This document shows, one piece after another, positions 8,409-15,900 of a stretch of 64,000 bases of DNA. The stretch is from NCBI GenBank assembly GCA_944385445.1, contig CALWXF010000001.1, positions 248,001 through 312,000 of the forward strand. The letters are read 5' to 3'. Each line of letters starts with the position of its first letter. The stretch's first letter is position 1. Under the pieces are notes generated by a model that did not search any database, was not told where the DNA came from, and worked only from the letters and a program-made list of their open reading frames with translations. The DNA comes from an uncultured Oscillospiraceae bacterium (lineage in GTDB: Bacteria; Bacillota; Clostridia; Oscillospirales; Oscillospiraceae). Position numbers and translations under genes: made by a program.

Positions 8409-9515
8409 ATGGCTTTCAATAGTAAAGACACCGCCGCCTTCAAGGGCGTGTGGGTATTCTGCGAGCAGCGCGACGGCGTCATCCTGAGCACCGGCTACCA
8501 GCTGCTCAGCGAGGGCCGCAAGCTGGCCAACGATCTGGGCGTGGAGCTGTGCGGCGTGCTGCTGGGCCACGAGGTCAACGAGACCTACGCCAAGGCTCTG
8601 GGCGGCTACGGCGCTGACCGTGTGTACATCTGCGATCACCCCCTGCTGAAGGACTACACCACCGATGCCTACACCAAGGTCATCTGCGACCTGGTGGAGG
8701 AGAAGAAGCCCGAGATCTTCCTCATCGGCGCTACCAACATCGGCCGTGACCTGGGCCCCCGTGTGGCTGCCCGTCTGAAGACCGGTCTGACTGCTGACTG
8801 CACCCACCTGGACGTGGATGTGGAGAAGTACAAGGCCTTCCTGAAGACCACCTCCACCATCGATGTGGACAACACCAAGTTCGAGGAGAACACCAACCTG
8901 AAGATGACCCGCCCCGCCTTTGGCGGCCACCTGATGGCCACCATCGTGTGCCCCGACTATCGTCCTCAGATGTCCACCGTGCGTCCCGGCGTTATGCAGA
9001 CCCAGGCCTTCAACGAGGAGACCGCTGCCAAGACCATCCTGGAGAAGGTGGACGTGCAGCTGACTGAGGCTGACATCCACGTGGATCTGGTGGAGATCGT
9101 CAAGTCTGCCAAGAAGGCCGTTGACCTGATCGGCGCCGACGTGGTTGTCTCCGTGGGCCGTGGTATCAGCGCCGACCCCAAGCGTGGTCTGGAGATCGCT
9201 GAGGAGCTGGCCAACGTCCTGGGCGGCGTGGTTGGCGCTTCCCGTGCCGTGGTGGACGACGGCTACATCGGTGTGGACCACCAGGTTGGTCAGACCGGTA
9301 AGACCGTTCACCCCAAGATCTATGTGGCCCTGGGCATTTCCGGCGCCATTCAGCATGTGTCCGGCATGCAGGACGCTGAGTGCATCATCGCCGTGAACAA
9401 GAATGCCAACGCCCCCATCTTCGACGTGGCTACCTACGGCATCACCGGCGACCTGTTCAAGGTCGGCCCCATGCTGGCTGAGGCCATTGCCAAGTACAAG
9501 GCTGAGAAGGCCTAA
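8409..9515 (+). CDS. etfA: Electron transfer flavoprotein, alpha subunit
   Basis: EtfA binds the electron-transferring FAD and passes electrons to Bcd. The 368-residue protein has the N-terminal ETF domain (GVWVFCEQRDGVILSTGYQ) and the C-terminal FAD-binding domain. That domain includes VVVSVGRGISADPKRGLE, VGASRAVVDDGYIGVDHQVG, and QTGKTVHPKIYVALGISGAI. GGGAAGGAG precedes the ATG. It is the last gene of the butyrate operon and is followed by a strong terminator at 9529. Nothing in the operon encodes an Rnf complex or a butyryl-CoA transferase. Confidence 0.96.
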   Translation: MAFNSKDTAAFKGVWVFCEQRDGVILSTGYQLLSEGRKLANDLGVELCGVLLGHEVNETYAKALGGYGADRVYICDHPLLKDYTTDAYTKVICDLVEEKKPEIFLIGATNIGRDLGPRVAARLKTGLTADCTHLDVDVEKYKAFLKTTSTIDVDNTKFEENTNLKMTRPAFGGHLMATIVCPDYRPQMSTVRPGVMQTQAFNEETAAKTILEKVDVQLTEADIHVDLVEIVKSAKKAVDLIGADVVVSVGRGISADPKRGLEIAEELANVLGGVVGASRAVVDDGYIGVDHQVGQTGKTVHPKIYVALGISGAIQHVSGMQDAECIIAVNKNANAPIFDVATYGITGDLFKVGPMLAEAIAKYKAEKA

Positions 9516-9528
9516 TTGACCATTTCAA

Positions 9529-9557
9529 ACATGGGTCCCCTCGGGGGCCCATGTTTT
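9529..9557 (+). terminator. Terminator of the butyrate operon
   Basis: ACATGGGTCCCC pairs with GGGGCCCATGT around a TCG loop and is followed by six T residues. Confidence 0.85.
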
Positions 9558-9585
9558 TTGTCCACTTTCAGCAAGAAATTTCCAA

Positions 9586-9730
9586 TTGTGTGGATTTTAT
9601 CGCCGGTTCAGCCACTTTAGCAGAATAGAAAACTACCAGTTCCGGCCCTGCGTAATTTTGGAAAAAACCTGGAATCCCTTGTACCACAATGGATTGAGGC
9701 TGTTGAAAACTTTGTGGAAGTTGTGGATAA
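9586..9730. promoter_or_regulatory. Possible DnaA-box cluster
   Basis: TTGTGGATAA at 9721-9730 is a perfect DnaA box on the minus strand (TTATCCACAA). TTTGTGGAA (9711-9719) and TTGTGTGGATT (from 9586) are weaker relatives. The segment is non-coding and otherwise featureless. It could be a DnaA-titration or regulatory site; no replication genes are nearby, so an origin is unlikely. Confidence 0.25.
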
Positions 9731-9784
9731 CTCCCTGTAATATACGGAGAAGGAACTTGTAGAGTGTAGAAACGGGGAAAGGCC

Positions 9785-9813
9785 TTGACGCTTTGGGGGG
9801 AAAATGGTAAGAT
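9785..9813 (+). promoter_or_regulatory. Promoter of the ZTP riboswitch-fhs transcript
   Basis: TTGACG (9785-9790) and TAAGAT (9808-9813) with a 17-base spacer. The predicted start near 9820 coincides with the first paired base of the riboswitch. Confidence 0.7.
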
Positions 9814-9820
9814 AGACACG

Positions 9821-9928
9821 CTGTATGACTGACGGAAGTGGAGTGACCACATGGAGTACAGCCGACGCCCATGTGCGCCGTATTGCCGACCGTCTGGGCG
9901 CACGAGAAATCAGTGCGCCCTTTTTTTG
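9821..9928 (+). promoter_or_regulatory. ZTP (pfl) riboswitch with terminator switch upstream of fhs
   Basis: The aptamer shows P1 CTGTA (9821-9825) with TACAG (9857-9861), the conserved ACTGACG, P2 GTGG/CCAC (9838-9841 with 9847-9850), ATGGAGT, and the 3' motif CCGACCGTCTGGGC (9886-9899). The expression platform is explicit. GTGCGCC 9873-9879 can pair with GGCGCAC 9897-9903. Alternatively GGGCGCA 9896-9902 pairs with TGCGCCC 9914-9920 to form a terminator with seven T residues. ZTP/ZMP signals 10-formyl-THF shortage, and fhs is a known target, so ligand binding should turn the gene on. Confidence 0.85.
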
Positions 9929-9957
9929 TTTTTGAGGCGCAGGAAGGAGCATGGAAG

Positions 9958-11622
9958 ATGAAAACAGACATTCAAATTGCCCAGGAGGCCCAGATGCTGC
10001 CCATCGGACAGGTGGCGTCCATGGCCGGTATTGACGAGAACCTGCTGGAGTATTACGGCAAGGTGAAGGCCAAGATCGACATTACCCCGTTGCGCAATGT
10101 GCCCCGGAAGGGCAAGCTGATTCTGGTCACCGCCATCAACCCCACCCCCGCCGGAGAGGGTAAGACCACCACCTCGGTAGGGTTAGCCGATGCCCTGCGC
10201 CGCATGGATAAAAATGTGATGCTCTGCCTCCGGGAGCCCTCCCTGGGCCCCGTGTTCGGTGTGAAGGGCGGCGCTGCCGGCGGCGGCTACGCCCAGGTGG
10301 TGCCCATGGAGGACATCAACCTCCACTTCACCGGCGACTTCCACGCCATTGGCGCCGCCAACAACCTGCTGGCCGCCATGCTGGACAACCACATTCAGCA
10401 GGGCAACGCCCTGGGCATTGATGTGAAGAAAATCACCTGGCGCCGCTGTGTGGACATGAACGACCGCCAGCTGCGCAACATCGTGGACGGCCTGGGTGGC
10501 CGGATGCAGGGCGTGCCCCGGGAGGACGGCTTCGACATCACCGTGGCCAGCGAGATCATGGCGGTGCTGTGCCTGGCCACCGGCCTGGCGGATTTGAAGG
10601 AGCGTCTGGGCCGCATGATCGTGGGCTACACCTACGACGACAAGCCCGTCACCGCCGCCGACTTGAAGGCCCAGGGCGCCATGGCCGCCCTCTTGAAGGA
10701 CGCCATCAAGCCCAACCTGGTGCAGACCCTGGAGCACACCCCCGCTCTGGTCCACGGCGGCCCCTTCGCCAACATTGCCCACGGCTGCAACTCCGTCTCC
10801 GCCACCGACACCGCTCTGAAGCTGGCCGACTATGTGGTCACCGAGGCGGGCTTCGGCGCCGATCTGGGTGCCGAGAAGTTCCTGGACATCAAGTGCCGAG
10901 CTGCCGGACTCACCCCCGACGCTGTGGTCATCGTGGCCACTGTCAAGGCCCTGAAGTACAACGGCGGCGTGCCCAAGACCGAGCTGGGGGCTGAGAACCT
11001 GGAGGCCCTGGAGCGTGGCCTGCCCAACCTGCTCAAGCATGTGGAGAACATCACCCGGGTGTTCGGCCTGCCCGCCGTGGTGGCCATCAACCGCTTCGCC
11101 AACGACACCGAGGCCGAGCTGAACCTCATCCGCACCCGCTGCCAGGAGCTGGGGGTCAACGTGGCCCTGTCCGAGGTGTGGGGCAAGGGCGGCGAGGGCG
11201 GCCTGGAGCTGGCCGAGGAAGTGCTGCGCCTGTGCGACCAGCCCCAGGACTTCCACTACGCCTACGACCTGGACCTGCCCTTGAAGGACAAGATTCAGGC
11301 CATTGTGGAGAAGGTGTACGGCGGCGCCGGGGTGCACTACACTGCCGCCGCGGCCAAGGAGCTGGCCCGGCTGGAGGCCATGGGCTTTGACAAGCTGCCT
11401 GTGTGCATGGCCAAGACCCAGTACTCCCTGTCCGACGACGCCACCCAGCTGGGACGGCCCGAGGGCTTCACCATCACCGTGTCCAAGGTGAAGGTGTCCG
11501 CCGGCGCTGGCTTCGTAGTGGTGCAGACCGGCGACATTATGACCATGCCCGGCCTGCCCAAGGTGCCCGCCGCCGAGAAGATCGACGTGGACGAAAACGG
11601 CGTCATCTCCGGACTGTTCTGA
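9958..11622 (+). CDS. fhs: Formate-tetrahydrofolate ligase
   Basis: This ATP-dependent enzyme makes 10-formyl-THF from formate and THF, feeding purine synthesis and one-carbon metabolism. The 554 residues match the family length. The P-loop-like [20 protein letters not shown] lies near residue 62 and [20 protein letters not shown] near residue 92; both are family signatures. The start at 9958 is in frame behind GGAAGGAG. An ATG at 9951 is out of frame, and an in-frame ATG at 9871 lies inside the riboswitch. Expression is predicted to be controlled by the ZTP riboswitch directly upstream. Confidence 0.96.
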   Translation: MKTDIQIAQEAQMLPIGQVASMAGIDENLLEYYGKVKAKIDITPLRNVPRKGKLILVTAINPTPAGEGKTTTSVGLADALRRMDKNVMLCLREPSLGPVFGVKGGAAGGGYAQVVPMEDINLHFTGDFHAIGAANNLLAAMLDNHIQQGNALGIDVKKITWRRCVDMNDRQLRNIVDGLGGRMQGVPREDGFDITVASEIMAVLCLATGLADLKERLGRMIVGYTYDDKPVTAADLKAQGAMAALLKDAIKPNLVQTLEHTPALVHGGPFANIAHGCNSVSATDTALKLADYVVTEAGFGADLGAEKFLDIKCRAAGLTPDAVVIVATVKALKYNGGVPKTELGAENLEALERGLPNLLKHVENITRVFGLPAVVAINRFANDTEAELNLIRTRCQELGVNVALSEVWGKGGEGGLELAEEVLRLCDQPQDFHYAYDLDLPLKDKIQAIVEKVYGGAGVHYTAAAAKELARLEAMGFDKLPVCMAKTQYSLSDDATQLGRPEGFTITVSKVKVSAGAGFVVVQTGDIMTMPGLPKVPAAEKIDVDENGVISGLF

Positions 11623-11631
11623 GAAAAGACC

Positions 11632-11669
11632 AAAATACCCCCTCAGCTCAGGGCTGAGGGGGTATTTTT
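11632..11669. terminator. Bidirectional terminator between fhs and the ArsR-type regulator
   Basis: AAAATACCCCCTCAGC pairs with GCTGAGGGGGTATTTT around TCAGG, with A and T runs on both flanks. It can serve the converging genes on both sides. Confidence 0.85.
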
Positions 11670-11672
11670 GCG

Positions 11673-12749
11673 TCAATGTTTGCCAAACAGCGCCGCCTGC
11701 CGCTCCAAAAACAGCTGGACCTGTTCTTCGTCCAGGGTGTAAAAGGTGCGGTTTCCGTGGATGGTGCACTGCACCAGTCCGCAGTCGGAGAGCTTATTCA
11801 TATGGTGGTGGATGGTGTTGCGGCTGAGAGAGAAGCGGGTGGACAGCTCCTGCACATAGGCGGTGCGTCCCCGCAGATAGCACAGAATGTCAAACCGGGT
11901 GGAGTCCCCCAACAGACGGTAGGTCTCGCACACCTGGTCCTGGGCGGAGGTACGGCCGCTGACCAGCTCCATGAGCTCCCGCCGCAGCACGCCGCCGTAG
12001 ATGCGCACCTGGCCGGGGGCCTCGTCAAAGGTCAGATTGGTGTCCGCCCCGAAGAGGAAGGGGTGAAGGGTGTAGGTGGTTTCCGGGGCGGGGCGCAGGT
12101 GGGACAGCTGGGTGAAAAACTCCAGCTGAGACAGGGGGGCGCACTGTTGGAGATAGGGGGCGGCCAGCTCTTCCAGCTGCGCCTGGTGTTCCTCCAGGTG
12201 GGCCACAATGGGGCGCAGGCACGCCAGGGCCCGCGCTCCCACCGCCCGGTGGTTGCGGGAGAGCTCCAGCAGGGCCACCTTGGTGGAGTCCGGGGCGTTG
12301 AGCCCCAGTACCAGGTCGGTGAAGGCCTGAGTGTCCATCCGGTGCTGGTTGGGCAGGTCATCCTCAAAGATGCTGGCGATGCCCCAGACCACCTCCTCCC
12401 GGTCCAGTCCGTCCACCAGCTGGGAGAAGGCCTCCCAATCCCCCTGAAATCGGTCCAGCAAGGGATAGAGGAGGAAGAAGGCGGGGGAGCTGGAGCCGAT
12501 GGTGTTGTAGGGGAAGCCCTCCAGGTTGCCAAACAGCGCCTGAATTTCCTTTTCCTCGGCAGTGGCCACCTGGTCCAGCTGGTGGGTGAGGGCCTTGAGT
12601 AGCTCCAGGGCATGACACAGAGCGGGGCTGGGCAGCACCTTGCGCTGCTGGATGCGCTGCTCCACCTGGTCCCAGGTTTTGTTGCTGGCACGCCGCCCCA
12701 GATAGGCCAGTGCTTCCAGAATGAGGCTTGGTTTGTGTTGAATTATCAT
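11673..12749 (-). CDS. ArsR-family winged-helix regulator with long N-terminal domain
   Basis: This is a 358-residue cytoplasmic DNA-binding protein. The C-terminal 80 or so residues form an ArsR-type winged helix (YRLLGDSTRFDILCYLRG, then TRFSLSRNTIHHHMNKL and GLVQCTIHGNRTFYTL). The 260-residue N-terminal region is helical and unassigned; it resembles regulators annotated only as winged-helix proteins in this family, and its ligand is unknown. The start at 12749 is set by AAGGAA five bases upstream; a longer in-frame form begins in the intergenic region. The gene diverges from the large subtilase, whose promoter it might control, but that is inference from position only. Confidence 0.75.
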   Translation of the reverse strand: MIIQHKPSLILEALAYLGRRASNKTWDQVEQRIQQRKVLPSPALCHALELLKALTHQLDQVATAEEKEIQALFGNLEGFPYNTIGSSSPAFFLLYPLLDRFQGDWEAFSQLVDGLDREEVVWGIASIFEDDLPNQHRMDTQAFTDLVLGLNAPDSTKVALLELSRNHRAVGARALACLRPIVAHLEEHQAQLEELAAPYLQQCAPLSQLEFFTQLSHLRPAPETTYTLHPFLFGADTNLTFDEAPGQVRIYGGVLRRELMELVSGRTSAQDQVCETYRLLGDSTRFDILCYLRGRTAYVQELSTRFSLSRNTIHHHMNKLSDCGLVQCTIHGNRTFYTLDEEQVQLFLERQAALFGKH

Positions 12750-12841
12750 AGAAATTCCTTTCTGCCCCGGAGTTTCAGCTGATATGGTAAGATTGGCTGG
12801 GGCTTGCAGTTGACAATTTTTTGGAGAGTTGACAATTTCTC

Positions 12842-12870
12842 TTGACAAAGGGAATGGGTGGAGGTATCAT
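12842..12870 (+). promoter_or_regulatory. Promoter of the cell-surface subtilase
   Basis: TTGACA (12842-12847) and TATCAT (12865-12870) are 17 bases apart, the same hexamers as the rpoB promoter. Two extra TTGACA copies lie at 12810 and 12829, giving three in 38 bases; they may be part of an operator or alternative -35 elements. Confidence 0.7.
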
Positions 12871-12981
12871 TTGACCATGACATACATCCATCGTACAAAA
12901 CAAACGATGCTCATATGATAACATGGCAGAGCCCTTTGGGCAATGGGCGTATGTGAGATTCAAATAGAAGGGAGAAGAACA

Positions 12982-15900
12982 ATGGAAAAAGTCAAAAAAA
13001 GCATGGCAGTTTTACTTGCCGTCATGATTTTGGCTGGCGCACTTCCCGGAGCCGCTTGGGCTGAGAGCACTCAGACCAATGAGCGCACGGTCCAGGCCCA
13101 GGAAGTGGAGTCCGAGTCCCGGGTGGAGTATCAAAACGCCCAGGACGACAGCCAGCCCCGATATGCAGAGGATGAGGTGGTAACCGTCATCGTGGAGATG
13201 GAAGCTCCCGCTGTGATGGATTACTACCAGGTCAGCAGCTACGCTGCCTCTGTGGGCGACGAGACCAGCGCTGGTGAGGCGGTGTCTGAGTACCTGGCCT
13301 CCGCCGATGCCCAGCAGACCACCCAGCAGCTGCTGGACGATCAGCAGGGCATCATCGACCAGGTGACCGCTCTGGCCGCTCAGCAGCCTGCGGTGACCGA
13401 TGCCACCGAGGAAAACAGCGGTGAGCCGGTTGGTACCATTGTAGGCCAGTGGGCCACTCTGGTCAATGCCATGGCCATCCGGGTGCCCTACAGCGCTCTG
13501 GACGAGATCCGCGATCTGGACGGGGTCAAGCGGGCCTATGTGGAGCATGTGTATGACCGCCCCGAAGAGACCAGCGGCACCGTGGACGGGGACAAGGCCT
13601 GGTACTCCTACAGCTATGATAAGGTAGGGGTGGAAGGTGTCTGGAGCCAGGGCTACACCGGTCAGGGTATGCTGGTGGCCGTGCTGGACACCGGCCTGGA
13701 CCTGAAGTGGGGCGTGACCCAGAACGAGGATGGCACCCAGGGCCGCGGCGTGGTGCGGGTCCACGAGGCCTTCACCGACAACTCCTTTAAAAACGACCCC
13801 AGCGATGCCGAGAGCGGCTGGAATCTGCGCTACACCTCTGAGAGCCTGGCTGCCTTCCTGGAGGACAACCAGCTCAACTCCACCACGGGTGCCGATGGCG
13901 GCGTGATCGTGTGGGACTACAACGGTCTTTATAAGAACCTCAAGGTGCCCTACGCCTGTGACTACGCAGACGGCGACATCAACGTCCTGCCCACCTCCAG
14001 CGACCACGGCACCCACGTCTCCGGTACGGTGGCGGGCTATGCCGAGACCAGCGAGGGCGAGGTCATTTTCTCCGGCGTGGCCCCCGATGCCCAGATCATG
14101 ATGATGAAGGTGTTCCCCGATCAGGACGGCGGCGCCCAGCAGTCTGTGACCCTCAACGCTCTGGAGGATGCTCTGGCCTTGGGCGCAGACGTAATCAACC
14201 TGAGCTTGGGTTCTGACAACGGCTTTGCCGACGACGACACCATGCAGAACGAGCTGTATGCCAAGATTGAGGCCGCTGGCATCGTGCTCATGACCTCCGC
14301 TGGCAACAGCAGCTACTCCTCTGCCAGCAACAACTATGGGGACAACCCCCTGACCTCCAACGTGGACACCGCTATGATGTCCTCTCCTGCCATTTACGAC
14401 TCCAACCTGAGCATTGCCTCTCTGGAGAACTCCATCCAGGTACAGTCCTACCTGACCTGGACCAACGAGGACGGGGAAGTGCGGGAGATCTCCTACACCG
14501 ACCCCTGGACCGTGGCCATGAAGGCCACCTTCGCCGACGGCAAGGAGTACCCCGTCTACCTGGTAGAGGGCACCGGTACCTGGAGCGACTACAACGCCGT
14601 GGGCTGGTACAATGAGTACTCCAACCCCAACGGCAAGACCGGCTTTGCCCTGGTCAAGCGCGGCGACCTGTCCTTTGCCGATAAGGTCACCAACGCCCAG
14701 TCCTTCTCCACTGTGGTCCACGGAGAGAAACGGGGCATTCTGGGCGTGCTGATCTATGACAGCGATCCCAATGCCACGGAACTGATCAACATCAGCGTGG
14801 AGAACACCAGCCTCACCAGCGCCTTTATCAACGGCCAGGACGGCGCTGCCATGGAGGCTGCCCTCAAGGCAGGTCAGTCCGTGAACATCGTGGTTCCCGA
14901 CGCAGACAAGGCCGTGGAGAGCCCCACCGATGGTCAGATGTCCACCTTCTCCTCCTGGGGCGCCGGTCCCAGCCTGGAGCTGAAGCCTGAGATCACCGCC
15001 CCCGGCGGCAACATCTGGTCCACCATCATTGACCAGCTGAACACCGCCGACCAGGGCTACACCGGCAGCTACGGCATGATGAGCGGTACCTCCATGGCCG
15101 CCCCTCACATGTCCGGTATTGGAGCTCTGGTGCGCCAGTACGTGCAGTCCAGCGCAGCCTTTGCCGGCAAGGAGCCCAGCGAGGTGGGCGACATTGTCAA
15201 CCAGCTGCTGGTGAGCACCGCCGTGCCTCAGACCGATACCAATGGCGTGTACTACTCTCCCCGTCAGCAGGGCGCCGGCCTGGTCAACGCCACCGCCGCC
15301 GTGGAGACCCCTGCCTACGTCACCGTGGACGGTCAGAACGTGGGCAAGCTGGAGCTGTTGGACGACCCCGACCGCACCGGCAGCTACGACATCACCTTTG
15401 ATGTACACAACATTTCCGACAAGGCCGTGACCTACAATGTGGCCATCACCCTCCAGCGCCCCGACACCCAGACGGTGGACAGCACCTGGGGCGAGCGCAA
15501 CACCATGATGCACCAGGACGTGGTCATCAAGACCGTGGAGCTGGGCCAGGTCACCGTGGAGGCCGGACAGACCGCCCGCTTCTCCAAGACTGTGACCCTC
15601 ACCGACAGTGAGAAGGCTCAGCTGGACCAGCTGTTTGAAAACGGCGTGTATGTGGAGGGCTTTGTCTCCCTCACCGACACCGCCGGCACCGCTCCTACCC
15701 TGGGCCTGCCCATGCTGGCCTTCTACGGCGACTGGACGGCCGCCCCCATCTTTGACCAGGGCGACTGGACCGACGAGGCCGAGGACGGCGAGAACGTGAT
15801 GAACAACGAGTCCACTTGGGGCGTGTCCCTGATGGGTAGCACCGTGGTCAACTGGAGCTCCGGGGGGATCATTGGCTATCTGGACCTGGGCCAGAATCCC

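Noticed and set aside
9821-9928. THF riboswitch upstream of fhs
   Set aside because: The conserved THF-aptamer sequences are absent, while the ZTP core ACTGACG and CCGACCGTCTGGGC fits.
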